A stretch of 64,000 bases of DNA from Ectobacillus ponti (lineage in GTDB: Bacteria > Bacillota > Bacilli > Bacillales > Bacillaceae_G). The notes beneath the pieces were generated by a model. It was not told where the DNA came from and searched no databases. It saw only the letters and a list, made by a program, of their open reading frames with translations. The translations under genes and the position numbers were made by a program. Below are positions 35,511-43,199 of this stretch, in pieces. The stretch spans positions 124,001-188,000 of the forward strand of contig NZ_JANCLT010000001.1 in the NCBI RefSeq assembly GCF_024294785.1, written 5' to 3'. Position 1 is the first letter of the stretch; each line of letters opens with the position of its first letter.

Positions 35511-35738
35511 CTACTGTTCCACATACTTGCTGAGCATTTCATGGAGACCCTTGTTCACCAGGTATGAGATCTGTTCATCAGACTTATACGGGTAGCGGTC
35601 GCGAAGGCGAATGGCCGCCTTCGCCATCAGGTTTTCCAGTACAGACTGGCCGCCTTGCCCGTAAATAGCCTCCGCATATTGCAGCAGCTTCTCATCCTCC
35701 AGCGTTGCCGGACGATAGTTGAAAAAGAACTTGCTCAC
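35511..35738 (-). CDS. Conserved small protein, 75 residues
   Basis: GTG 35738 follows AAAGGGGGATTTTC. The product is soluble and helical: MSKFFFNYRPATLEDEKLLQYAEAI, then AKAAIRLRDRYPYKSDEQISYLVNKG. I do not recognise the family. It has its own promoter and terminator, which supports it as a functional gene. Confidence 0.7.
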   Translation of the reverse strand: MSKFFFNYRPATLEDEKLLQYAEAIYGQGGQSVLENLMAKAAIRLRDRYPYKSDEQISYLVNKGLHEMLSKYVEQ

Positions 35739-35836
35739 GAAAATCCCCCTTTCTTTGACAGCGTTTTCATTTATATGCTAAAGCAAATTATGTTATTTCT
35801 TTCACAATAATGTATGCACAACTTTTTCATAGTTAC

Positions 35837-35865
35837 ATTATAAAGCAACATTCGGACAGTGTTAA
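35837..35865 (-). promoter_or_regulatory. Sigma-A-like promoter of the 75-residue protein gene
   Basis: The minus strand has TTAACA, a 17-bp spacer and TATAAT, about 100 bp upstream of GTG 35738 in an AT-rich stretch. Confidence 0.65.
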
Positions 35866-35922
35866 TATATAATTTAAGTCCATTTTGTGACAAATTATTC
35901 TACAGTTGCATTGGCATCGAAC

Positions 35923-35953
35923 GAAAAAAGAACCGGCACTCCCCTGCCGGTTC
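35923..35953 (-). terminator. Terminator downstream of the peroxiredoxin gene
   Basis: Minus-strand stem GAACCGGCA/TGCCGGTTC with a T6 tail, about 75 nt after the stop codon. Confidence 0.85.
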
Positions 35954-36029
35954 TCCTTCCATCCACTCTTCTGCTATCGCTGCGCTGCTGCCCTGATGAA
36001 CGTCCCAATCGGAAGAAAGACCTGTAAGC

Positions 36030-36572
36030 CTACAGCGTCCTTTGGCCGGGTCTCCAGTTCGCCGGGCATAACCCGCCGGTTTGCAGTGCCTGCAGCACGC
36101 GCAATACTTCATTTACTTCACGGCCGACGTTATTGTGGTGGACAACCTGATACATCAGCTCACCCTCCGGACTGATGATGAACAGGCCGCGCAGCGCAAT
36201 GCCTTCTTCTTCAATCAGTACGCCATAGTCACGGGACACAGCATGGTTTGTATCCGCAGCCAGCGGATACCGCAAATCGCCAAGTCCATTTTGATTGCGT
36301 TCTGTGTTGATCCAGGCCAAGTGTGTATGAACCGTGTCAGTGGACACACCGATGACCTCGGCATCCAAGTCCAGGAATTCATCATAGCGGTCAGACAGCG
36401 CAACGATTTCTGTAGGGCATACAAATGTAAAGTCCATGGGATAGAAAAATAACACCGTCCATTTGTTTGCCTTCATCAGCTGCTCCAGACCTACTCTGCC
36501 AAATTCCTTGTTCGGCATAACTGCCGGCATTTCAAAGCGCGGTGCTTGTTTTCCAACTAAACGCTCTGCCAT
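36030..36572 (-). CDS. ykuU: Typical 2-Cys peroxiredoxin (YkuU type)
   Basis: Thiol peroxidase that reduces hydrogen peroxide and organic peroxides. The 180 residues match YkuU in length. The peroxidatic cysteine is C52 (DFTFVCPTE) and the resolving cysteine C169 (GGLCPANW), both present. Start MAERLVGKQAPRFEMPA. Monocistronic, with its own terminator. In B. subtilis ykuU lies in an iron-regulated operon; here no flavodoxin genes are adjacent. Confidence 0.93.
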   Translation of the reverse strand: MAERLVGKQAPRFEMPAVMPNKEFGRVGLEQLMKANKWTVLFFYPMDFTFVCPTEIVALSDRYDEFLDLDAEVIGVSTDTVHTHLAWINTERNQNGLGDLRYPLAADTNHAVSRDYGVLIEEEGIALRGLFIISPEGELMYQVVHHNNVGREVNEVLRVLQALQTGGLCPANWRPGQRTL

Positions 36573-36697
36573 ATGTAAATCCCTCCATCAATTCCATTAC
36601 TATGTTTCCATAACAATCACACTGCCATTATACATAATTTTACATTTGAATCAAAATGGGCCTGCTGCTATTTTCAGATAAGAATAACTCTCGTTAC

Positions 36698-36734
36698 AAA
36701 AAAAGAAGCGGCTGCTGATCCGGCAAACCGCTCC
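36698..36734 (-). terminator. Terminator downstream of yqzE (comG/aroK operon end)
   Basis: Minus-strand stem GGAGCGG/CCGCTTC with one mismatch and a T7 tract. It overlaps the yqzE stop codon and could end the whole comG-aroK-yqzE transcript. Confidence 0.6.
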
Positions 36735-36928
36735 TACTCTGCTTTCCTATGCTTAACCGCCTTATAGAGCAGCGCCACACTCAAGGGAAGCACTCCAAAC
36801 CACCGGGTCAAGAAGGGCGGACGTTCAAAGCGCTTCAGCTGCTTCTTCTCCTGCCTCGCTTCCTTTGGGCTATTCATGTACGATACGACCTGCTGGGTCA
36901 CAAACTTCACATAATCATTTGTAGACAT
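36734..36928 (-). CDS. yqzE: YqzE family protein
   Basis: A 64-residue protein starting MSTNDYVKFVTQQVVSYMNSP, the YqzE signature, with a basic middle and a C-terminal hydrophobic segment (FGVLPLSVALLYKAV). The start codon follows GGGGGTG. YqzE sits after comGG in B. subtilis; here aroK lies between. Function unknown. Confidence 0.9.
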   Translation of the reverse strand: MSTNDYVKFVTQQVVSYMNSPKEARQEKKQLKRFERPPFLTRWFGVLPLSVALLYKAVKHRKAE

Positions 36929-36978
36929 ACTGTTCACCCCCAACCTCAATCTCTGTTACCAGTATATCCAGCTTGCTT

Positions 36979-37473
36979 TTATTTAATCTTTTCTTCAATT
37001 TCAGCTACAATTGCCGCTATGCTTTTGCCTGTAGTATCGATTTGAATATCCGCTTCTTCATACAGAGGCTGCCGCGCCCGGAACAGGCTGAAGAACGCGT
37101 CCAGGTTATCCTGCTGCAGCAGCGGCCGTGTTGTATCCTCGCGCAGCCGTTCTGCAATCAGCTCCGGATCGCAATAGAGATACAGCACCGTGCCGTTTCG
37201 CTTCATCCACTGCCGATTCTCTTCCTTGCCGACAATGCCTCCCCCTGTTGTAATAATGGCATCTTGACACGGAAGAGCCTGCAGCATCTCCGTTTCGCGG
37301 GAGCGAAATACACCTTCCCCTTCCTGCTCAAACATCTCCCTCACCGTTTTTCCCCATTTTCGTTCCACTTCTTGGTCCGTATCCAGCACCGGCACCTGCC
37401 ACAGCTCCCCCATCGCTTTTCCAATTGTTGTTTTGCCTGCCCCCATAAACCCTGTAATATACAATGTTTTCAA
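36979..37473 (-). CDS. aroK: Shikimate kinase
   Basis: Phosphorylates shikimate in aromatic amino-acid synthesis. The P-loop GFMGAGKTT lies near residue 8, the DTDQEVERK shikimate site follows, and FRSRETEML and TTGGGIV are conserved. I choose TTG 37473 (164 aa): GGAGGAGC lies upstream, and TTGA couples it to the comGG stop codon. An ATG at 37494 gives 171 aa but has no SD. This ties a housekeeping gene to the end of the competence operon. Confidence 0.9.
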   Translation of the reverse strand: MKTLYITGFMGAGKTTIGKAMGELWQVPVLDTDQEVERKWGKTVREMFEQEGEGVFRSRETEMLQALPCQDAIITTGGGIVGKEENRQWMKRNGTVLYLYCDPELIAERLREDTTRPLLQQDNLDAFFSLFRARQPLYEEADIQIDTTGKSIAAIVAEIEEKIK

Positions 37474-37856
37474 TTGAATCGCTCCTCCGCCCATTTGGAT
37501 AGCTTTGCATGCTCTTTATTATACAAGAACGAAGCCTGGTATGCCCGGTTTCTTGTAGTGGAACAGAAGATCGAAACCTTGATGACAGAGGCGGAAGAAA
37601 GCTGATAGGAAATCCGCGCTTTTCCCGTTTCGTCCTCATATTGTCCGGCCGGCGGCAGGGCAGTCCCCTGCTGCAAGGCCCGCTTCGCCTCCTGCACCGC
37701 ATTGGCCATGAGCTGGTCCAGCAGCAAATACTGCTCCGCTTCAAACTGGAACTGCTTCTCTACACGGACTACCTGCCAATTGTGCAGAAACAGGGATAAA
37801 AAAATGAGGGAAAACAACAGCACAGCCGGCAGTACAGCGCCTCTCTCCTCCTTCAT
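37470..37856 (-). CDS. comGG: Competence pilus minor protein ComGG
   Basis: Minor pilin-like protein of the transformation pilus. Starting at ATG 37856 it has 128 residues, overlapping comGF by 4 nt. One N-terminal hydrophobic helix (AVLPAVLLFSLIFLSLFL) follows the charged MKEERG start. It lacks the classic GFTLLE cleavage motif, as ComGG proteins do. The frame extends upstream without an SD. Confidence 0.82.
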   Translation of the reverse strand: MKEERGAVLPAVLLFSLIFLSLFLHNWQVVRVEKQFQFEAEQYLLLDQLMANAVQEAKRALQQGTALPPAGQYEDETGKARISYQLSSASVIKVSIFCSTTRNRAYQASFLYNKEHAKLSKWAEERFN

Positions 37857-38386
37857 CCGATGCGGTCCAGTTCCCAAAACCGAACGACAAGCCCTTTGTG
37901 CGCCGTGCCGGCATGGTCCTCCATCTGAATCCAAAGACGGGTGGGAGATGCTCTGTAGGATACGCGGGCCGCTGTTTCCAGCACAACCTCATTCCCCCTT
38001 CGATTGACTGTGCGGACCATTTGCTCTCCGCCGCAGAAATACTCCACAGTCCCAATGCCCTCCTGCCACAGCTGAATCCGGTTTTCCCTGATTTCAACCG
38101 CATAGGACTCCCGGAAATCCATTTGCAGCTGCGCGAGAAACAAAGTCCATTCCCGTTCATGCAAGGTCCCGGGCTTGGCGGATGGCATCAATACATACAA
38201 TGGCGGCACCGCAAGACAAAGGACGGCCAAAACAGATACAGAAACCAGCATTTCCAACAGGGTGAATCCTGCTTGTCCGCTAGTGTCTAAGAGCTTGGCA
38301 GCGTCTCTCCTCCCTGTTTCGGACACTTGTCCATATCGCACAGACCATACTTCTTTTCTCGTCCACTCTCGTACTCTGAATCTCAT
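37853..38386 (-). CDS. comGF: Competence pilin-like protein ComGF
   Basis: A 177-residue prepilin-like protein; the G/F cleavage site and helix AGFTLLEMLVSVSVLAVL lie near residues 40-57. ATG 38386 follows a strong GGGGAGGTG with 6-nt spacing, so the gene overlaps the end of comGE by 107 nt in another frame. That leaves a leader of about 40 residues before the cleavage site, which is long. A later non-ATG start is possible. Confidence 0.75.
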   Translation of the reverse strand: MRFRVREWTRKEVWSVRYGQVSETGRRDAAKLLDTSGQAGFTLLEMLVSVSVLAVLCLAVPPLYVLMPSAKPGTLHEREWTLFLAQLQMDFRESYAVEIRENRIQLWQEGIGTVEYFCGGEQMVRTVNRRGNEVVLETAARVSYRASPTRLWIQMEDHAGTAHKGLVVRFWELDRIG

Positions 38387-38678
38387 ATACCACACCTCCC
38401 CGCTCCACAGCCTGGCGGCCCGCCGTCATCCCCTCTTCCCGATATTGTGCAGCTGTCTCCTTTAAAAGCAAGGCCGCTTCATAGGATTGCCTCATATGCT
38501 TACGCTCCGAGAGCAGGTGCACAGCCTGCGGCAGCAGCAGTGCCGTCAGCATACACAGCAGGCTGAAGGAAGCAAGCATTTCTACCAGCATATACCCATC
38601 TTCATTGCAGGAGGCAGGCGAACCTCCCCTGCCCCAAGTAAAACACAATGCGGTACTTCTTTTTTCCGTACGAAACAT
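38280..38678 (-). CDS. comGE: Competence pilin-like protein ComGE
   Basis: A 132-residue pilin-like protein; DGYMLVEMLASFSLLCML (about 27-44) is the type IV pilin helix with Gly and Glu5. The start at 38678 follows GGAGGAACC and overlaps comGD by 77 nt. No start codon exists in this frame nearer the comGD stop, so the overlap appears real. It is the least conserved gene of the operon, so identity rests on position. Confidence 0.75.
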   Translation of the reverse strand: MFRTEKRSTALCFTWGRGGSPASCNEDGYMLVEMLASFSLLCMLTALLLPQAVHLLSERKHMRQSYEAALLLKETAAQYREEGMTAGRQAVERGGVVYEIQSTRVDEKRSMVCAIWTSVRNREERRCQALRH

Positions 38679-39042
38679 ACATGGTTCCTCCGCGATTCAC
38701 ATTTCCGTCCGCCCCATATGTAACGGGCTGCTGCAGTGTACTCTGGTCTATTTGCAGGCTGCCGTGATACTCCCTCACCAAAACAGTCTGCAGCGTGCCT
38801 GCTTTCGCAATCGTATACAAATGCTCCTTCGGAAACATGCGCAGCTGATAGCTCCCGTTATTGCTGATGGCAGCCTGCTGCATAAACATCGTATCCTCCC
38901 GAAATTGCTCAACAAATTGCTCCAGCTTCCGGCTCTCATGCCACGGCAGCAAATAAAATAACGGCAGAGATGCCGCCATGCCGGCAATCAGCAGCACAAA
39001 CAGCATCTCCACGAAAGTAAAGCCCCGTTCCTCCCGTATCAT
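38602..39042 (-). CDS. comGD: Competence pilin-like protein ComGD
   Basis: A 146-residue pseudopilin with the prepilin peptidase site and helix RGFTFVEMLFVLLIAGM at residues 7-23. ATG 39042 overlaps the comGC stop codon (ATGA). The frame is open upstream to 39096 but without an SD. Confidence 0.88.
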   Translation of the reverse strand: MIREERGFTFVEMLFVLLIAGMAASLPLFYLLPWHESRKLEQFVEQFREDTMFMQQAAISNNGSYQLRMFPKEHLYTIAKAGTLQTVLVREYHGSLQIDQSTLQQPVTYGADGNVNRGGTMYVSYGKKKYRIVFYLGQGRFACLLQ

Positions 39043-39332
39043 TGCACGGAAACTTCTCCATTGGCGCCAATGATGATACTCTGTCCGTTCGGGCATTTAT
39101 CTGAGCTGATATATTTATCCTTTATTAAATCCTCTATTGCCGGAAACTTATTTTGTTCTAAATGATACGCCTGCACCTGAACCTCCACTGACTTTTGCAG
39201 TGCCGAACATCCTTTAGACTGTACAGACGCACGTTGCTTTGAGATATTTGGAATAATCAACAGCAGCAAAGCAGAAATCACAACCATAACCAACAGCATT
39301 TCCAGCAAAGTAAAGCCTTTCTCGTTTCGCAA
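39039..39332 (-). CDS. comGC: Major competence pseudopilin ComGC
   Basis: Main subunit of the transformation pilus, processed by ComC. The 97 residues start MRNEKGFTLLEMLLVMVVI with the canonical cleavage site, and two cysteines (KGCSALQ and DKCPNGQ) fit the intramolecular disulfide known for ComGC. The SD AAAAGGAGG lies before the ATG. Confidence 0.95.
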   Translation of the reverse strand: MRNEKGFTLLEMLLVMVVISALLLLIIPNISKQRASVQSKGCSALQKSVEVQVQAYHLEQNKFPAIEDLIKDKYISSDKCPNGQSIIIGANGEVSVQ

Positions 39333-39347
39333 ATGCGTATCCTCCTT

Positions 39348-40388
39348 TTATATCGTTTGCATCATGTTGAACATCGGCAGCATGATGGCCATGTATAACA
39401 AGACCACCAGCAATCCGATCACAAGAAAACAGAGCGGCTGGATGGCCGCAGTTGCAGCGGCAATGAAAGCCTCCAGACGCTCCAGCGCCATTTCGGCATA
39501 ATCAGCAAGCTCCTCCGCCAATGCGCCATTTGCCTGTCCGTGCGCCACTACATAAACCAGCTCCTTCTCATAGTACGGCCGCTTCTGCAGCTGCTGCTCC
39601 AGTCCCTCGCCGCCGGCAAGCGCATGCTTAATTGCCGCTGCTTCATGCTGTAAAAAAGGCTGATGCTGCTGCTGTCCCATCAGAATAAGCGCATCCAGGA
39701 CTGACAAACCTCCCTGCAGCAGGCTGCTCAGCTGGATGGAAAAAGAGTGGGAATGCAGGGAGCGCAGGCAGGAACGGGCGACCGGGATGCGCAGCAGCCG
39801 CTTCATTTGCTCCTCGGCCGGCAGCCTTCGAAAGGAAAGCCGGAAGTAAACAAATCCCAATACAACAATGGCAAGCAGGATCAGACAAAGCTTCGGCAGG
39901 GCTTGTAAGATCAGCAAGGGAATAGAAACAGAGCCGGAAGCGGCTTGCACCGAGGTGTACAGACTGGAGAATTGAGGCAGGAGAACTGTGTTGAACAGGA
40001 AAACAAGCCCCAAGAAGAAGGTGAGCAGAAACAGCGGATATCGCAGCGCACTCTTCAGCTTGTCAGCGCGCCGCTGTTTTCGTTCCAGCAGCACACTGCT
40101 TTGCCTCAGTGCCTGAACGATGTCACCGTGCCGCTCGGCAAAAAACAAATAGCTGAGCATTTCCGCATGGAACTGCAGCCCACAGAACACATCATGCAGA
40201 CTTTGTCCGGTCTTCAGCTGCAGCACGGCCTCCCGCAGCTGCTCCTGCTTCGCCGCCGGCATGTGCAGCTGGACAAACTCGAGGGCACGCCTCAGCGTGT
40301 ATCCTTTCTGGAGCAAATCGGCCAACTGCCGGAGCAAGATGGCCTGCTCCTTCAAGCTCCAGCGCCGCCGCTTGTCAGACACGGGCAT
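39348..40388 (-). CDS. comGB: Competence pilus platform protein ComGB
   Basis: Polytopic GspF/PilC-family platform protein of 346 residues. It has two repeated helical cytoplasmic domains, each beginning with an LRQLADLL or SIQLSSLL-type motif, and three membrane segments (FLLTFFLGLVFLFNTV; LCLILLAIVVLGFVY; CFLVIGLLVVLLYMAI). ATG 40388 follows GAGGAAG and overlaps the comGA 3' end. Confidence 0.93.
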   Translation of the reverse strand: MPVSDKRRRWSLKEQAILLRQLADLLQKGYTLRRALEFVQLHMPAAKQEQLREAVLQLKTGQSLHDVFCGLQFHAEMLSYLFFAERHGDIVQALRQSSVLLERKQRRADKLKSALRYPLFLLTFFLGLVFLFNTVLLPQFSSLYTSVQAASGSVSIPLLILQALPKLCLILLAIVVLGFVYFRLSFRRLPAEEQMKRLLRIPVARSCLRSLHSHSFSIQLSSLLQGGLSVLDALILMGQQQHQPFLQHEAAAIKHALAGGEGLEQQLQKRPYYEKELVYVVAHGQANGALAEELADYAEMALERLEAFIAAATAAIQPLCFLVIGLLVVLLYMAIMLPMFNMMQTI

Positions 40389-41418
40389 GCTCTTCCTCGA
40401 TGTATCCCAACGCATAGCCCTTGTTCACTGTCCGCTGCAGCGTGGCGTATCGGTACGACCGTTTTTCTCCGCGCGCCGCCGCAAGAGCATGGCGCAGTTC
40501 CCTGCCATATAAAAGCTCATATACGCTCAGCCTTCTCGTCTGCCGCATTTTCTTGCAAAGCGGGGAGCATTTGCCGTTGCAAAACGGGCATTTCAGCTCT
40601 ACCAGCCGTTGCGCGGCTACAGCAAGCAAGGAATCCTCCAGCTCCTGCAGCGGAATGCCGAAATCCAACAAGCGCAGCACCGCTCCCTGTGCATCATTCG
40701 TATGCAGAGTTGTCAGCACGAGATGCCCAGTCAAGCTCGCCCGCACCGCCACCTTGGCAGTCTGTTCATCCCGAATTTCCCCGACCAGGATAATATCAGG
40801 ATCATGCCGCAAAATCGCCTTCAGTCCGGTTTCATACGTAATGCCGGCGCGTTCGTTAATTTGAATTTGCAGCATGCCGTCGCTGCGCTTTTCCACCGGA
40901 TCCTCGAGGGTGACAATACTGCGCTGCGACTGCTTCGCTGCTTCTAAAAGGGCGTACATGGTAGTGGTTTTCCCCGAGCCGGTCGGCCCGGTAAACAAAA
41001 TGAGGCCGTGCGAGTGATGAAGGAAGGAAAGCAGCGTTTTGGCAGAACTGGGGAATAGAGAAAGCTCGGACAGGGACGGTGCGGAGTCGTGCAGATGGAC
41101 ACGGATGACGAGACTTTCATTATGGATGGTAGGGAGCGTGGACAAGCGCAGATGCATCTGCTGCCCGTTCTGTTCCCATTCCCATGAGCCATTTTGCGGC
41201 TTGCGCTTTTCCCCGATGTCCATTCCTGATAAGAATTTGAAATGGGACACGAGACGTTCACAAAAGGCTTTGGAAACGATATGCCTTGTCAGCAGGTCGT
41301 GATCGAGCCGCATCTGCACAGCGGCATCCTGGCTGCGCGGCACGAAATGGATATCAGATGCCCGCAGCTCACAGGCTTCTGCCAGCAGCTGCGCGGCAAA
41401 CTGTTCAACAGAATTCAT
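40375..41418 (-). CDS. comGA: Competence pilus assembly ATPase ComGA
   Basis: GspE/PilB-type traffic ATPase that drives assembly of the transformation pilus. At 347 aa it has Walker A GPTGSGKTTTMYALLE, the Asp-box region, Walker B DIILVGEIRD and the His-box LVLTTLHTND. Near the C terminus lies a CxxC-x3-C-x3-C cluster (KCPFCNGKCSPLC), a probable zinc site. ATG 41418 has AAGGAGGTG 6 nt upstream. First gene of the operon. Confidence 0.96.
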   Translation of the reverse strand: MNSVEQFAAQLLAEACELRASDIHFVPRSQDAAVQMRLDHDLLTRHIVSKAFCERLVSHFKFLSGMDIGEKRKPQNGSWEWEQNGQQMHLRLSTLPTIHNESLVIRVHLHDSAPSLSELSLFPSSAKTLLSFLHHSHGLILFTGPTGSGKTTTMYALLEAAKQSQRSIVTLEDPVEKRSDGMLQIQINERAGITYETGLKAILRHDPDIILVGEIRDEQTAKVAVRASLTGHLVLTTLHTNDAQGAVLRLLDFGIPLQELEDSLLAVAAQRLVELKCPFCNGKCSPLCKKMRQTRRLSVYELLYGRELRHALAAARGEKRSYRYATLQRTVNKGYALGYIEEEHARV

Positions 41419-41540
41419 ATGATTCACCTCCTTGCTACCTTATATAACATGACAGAAAGAGGAAGGAAAATGATGACATTCTGCACTTAATCTATGTATC
41501 TTGCCAATCCTGTTTACAAGCACGAGAAGAAGACAAGGCA

Positions 41541-41569
41541 AATATGAACAATTTCCGAACCCTTGTCAA
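41541..41569 (-). promoter_or_regulatory. comGA: Candidate comG operon promoter
   Basis: The minus strand has TTGACA, a 17-bp spacer and CATATT, about 120 bp upstream of comGA. In B. subtilis this promoter needs ComK; I do not see a clean pair of AAAAN5TTTT boxes here. Confidence 0.5.
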
Positions 41570-41641
41570 ATCCTGTTATTATATAACATTTCCTATATTA
41601 TAATGTTAGTATCTCCGACAAAGCTAAAGGTGGCGAATCGT

Positions 41642-42340
41642 ATGGAACAAGCTTTAAAGGTAACAAACGTGCTGTCTGATCCAACCCGTTATTATATTTA
41701 TCAATACATTGCCCAAAAGCATGCAGAGGTCACGGTGCAGGAAATTGCTGATGAATTTCAGATTCATCCCAATGTCGCGCGCCTTCATCTGACAAAGCTG
41801 GAAGATGTCAGCATGCTCGTGTCTGAAACAAAGAAAACTGGAAAAGGCGGCAGACCGAGCCGGCTGTACCGGTTGTCCAATGACGTCATTCAACTGCAAT
41901 TCCCATTCAGGGACTACAAGCTGCTGTCCCAAATTGCCTTGGATACTTTGCTCGGCCTGGGCAAGGCAGGACAGACTGCGCTGTATGAAACCGGAAAGAA
42001 ATTCGGTAAAGAGCTGATGAACAGGCATTTACAGCAGCATAACGTTGCCGAGGCAGACCTTTCCTTTGAAGACAAGGTGGCAATTGCCCGGGAAGCCCTC
42101 ATTACAGCAGGCTTGTCCCCGGAATTTGATGTAGTGCGGGAGCAATCCAAGGTGTTTTATCAGGTATACAATTGCCCGTTCAAGGAGCTGGCGCAGGAAC
42201 GGCCGCATGCGGTCTGCGACATGCACGGCGCCATCATGCGCGGCATTTTCGAAACGCTGTTTGAAACCGTCAGCCTTGTCCGCAGCGACAGCATGCTGCG
42301 CGATTGCAAGTCCTGCAACTATCAGCTGGGCATCCATTAA
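41642..42340 (+). CDS. Winged-helix transcriptional regulator with C-terminal cysteine cluster
   Basis: A 232-residue regulator. The N-terminal ArsR/DeoR-like winged helix (LSDPTRYYIYQYIAQKHAEVTVQEIADEF) leads to a GKGGRPSRLYRLS wing. The C-terminal domain has spaced cysteines: NCPFKEL, then C after 13 residues (AVCDMHG), then DCKSCNY. This resembles iron-sulfur or ligand-sensing regulators of the SufR type. Divergent from comGA. The frame extends upstream to 41501, but ATG 41642 has AAAGGTGG and a family-like start. Confidence 0.8.
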   Translation: MEQALKVTNVLSDPTRYYIYQYIAQKHAEVTVQEIADEFQIHPNVARLHLTKLEDVSMLVSETKKTGKGGRPSRLYRLSNDVIQLQFPFRDYKLLSQIALDTLLGLGKAGQTALYETGKKFGKELMNRHLQQHNVAEADLSFEDKVAIAREALITAGLSPEFDVVREQSKVFYQVYNCPFKELAQERPHAVCDMHGAIMRGIFETLFETVSLVRSDSMLRDCKSCNYQLGIH

Positions 42341-42348
42341 TCCGGCCG

Positions 42349-42372
42349 GGAGCCAGGACACTGGCTCCTTTA
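42349..42372 (+). terminator. Terminator of the Cys-containing regulator
   Basis: GGAGCCAG-GACA-CTGGCTCC hairpin followed by TTTAT, just after the stop codon. Confidence 0.75.
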
Positions 42373-42413
42373 TAGCGCCCGTCGGTTCATCTTTTCCCTA
42401 TCCCAACAAAACA

Positions 42414-42453
42414 ATTGTAAATGTTTACAATAGTAAGAAAAGTGACTTATAAT
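42414..42453 (+). promoter_or_regulatory. yqgY: yqgY promoter with overlapping palindromic operator
   Basis: TTTACA (42424-42429), an 18-bp spacer and TATAAT (42448-42453). An almost perfect palindrome, ATTGTAAA-TG-TTTACAAT (42414-42431), covers the -35 element, so a dimeric regulator could block RNA polymerase there. Confidence 0.6.
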
Positions 42454-42495
42454 AAATAGGGATAAACAATCCATTCAAAGAGAGGGGGAGACGGT

Positions 42496-42738
42496 ATGGA
42501 TCGCATGTTCCGCGTCCTTGGCTTCTGGACAGGAATCTTTGCCGTTATGTTTTACTTGGGGGATATGTATTCTACGGCATTATTATTTTTCGGCCAAACA
42601 GGCTTTTTCGTCTTGCTGAGCTACCTAAAACTGACGGAGCGTATGTATGTCTACGTATTCGGAGCTTACCTGACAGTTTTCTTCATCGGCTTTACATATT
42701 ATACAACGTTCCTGCTCATTCCGAGCGTTGGACACTGA
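42496..42738 (+). CDS. yqgY: DUF2626 family protein YqgY
   Basis: An 80-residue membrane protein beginning MDRMFRVLGFWTGIFAVMFYLGDM, the DUF2626 signature, with three hydrophobic helices. GAGGGGGAG precedes the ATG. Function unknown, but strongly conserved in Bacillaceae and normally next to yqgX. Confidence 0.93.
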   Translation: MDRMFRVLGFWTGIFAVMFYLGDMYSTALLFFGQTGFFVLLSYLKLTERMYVYVFGAYLTVFFIGFTYYTTFLLIPSVGH

Positions 42739-42745
42739 AACAACA

Positions 42746-42773
42746 AACGATGGCACCTGCCATCGTTTTTCCC
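42746..42773 (+). terminator. Terminator of yqgY
   Basis: AACGATGGCA-CC-TGCCATCGTT hairpin followed by TTTCCC, after the yqgY stop codon. Confidence 0.85.
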
Positions 42774-42847
42774 TTTTTCAGCCTTGTTATGCCCCGCTCC
42801 CAAATCGTGCACACTAGAACTGACTACATTGAGAAAGGAGCGGGAAT

Positions 42848-43171
42848 ATGGACTGGACACAGTCATTTTTTCAGCAGGAAGAGGCAATTGAGATGAAGAG
42901 AGAGCTGGAGGAATTCATCAGCTGCGGCAACAGTGTGGAGCAAGCCTTCTCCGTGCTGCAGGAGCGGCGCACTGCCCGCCTCACAGAAGATGACCTGGAA
43001 TCGGCTGCCCGTGTTTATATGCCGCTCGCTGCCCTGCAGCTGCAGTATGGGGCCTTACAGGAGGATGTGCAGGAGACCGTTCTCTCTCTGCTGTCACAGG
43101 GAGAAGCCGCAGACTACCCGGCCGGCGCCGTCACTGCGCTTGAGGAAGAATTGCAGAAGAGGTTTTGGTAA
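42848..43171 (+). CDS. Uncharacterised acidic protein, 107 residues
   Basis: A soluble helical protein (MDWTQSFFQQEEAIEMKREL) with many Glu and Gln and a C-terminal LEEELQKRFW. The SD GAAAGGAGCGGGAAT precedes the ATG. No family is recognised. Monocistronic and followed by a strong terminator. Confidence 0.7.
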   Translation: MDWTQSFFQQEEAIEMKRELEEFISCGNSVEQAFSVLQERRTARLTEDDLESAARVYMPLAALQLQYGALQEDVQETVLSLLSQGEAADYPAGAVTALEEELQKRFW

Positions 43172-43199
43172 AAGAGGACACAGCACGTCCTCTTTTTAT
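43172..43199. terminator. Bidirectional terminator
   Basis: AAGAGGAC-ACAGCAC-GTCCTCTT hairpin with a plus-side TTTTTAT run and a stop codon of the convergent gene at 43196. Confidence 0.85.
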
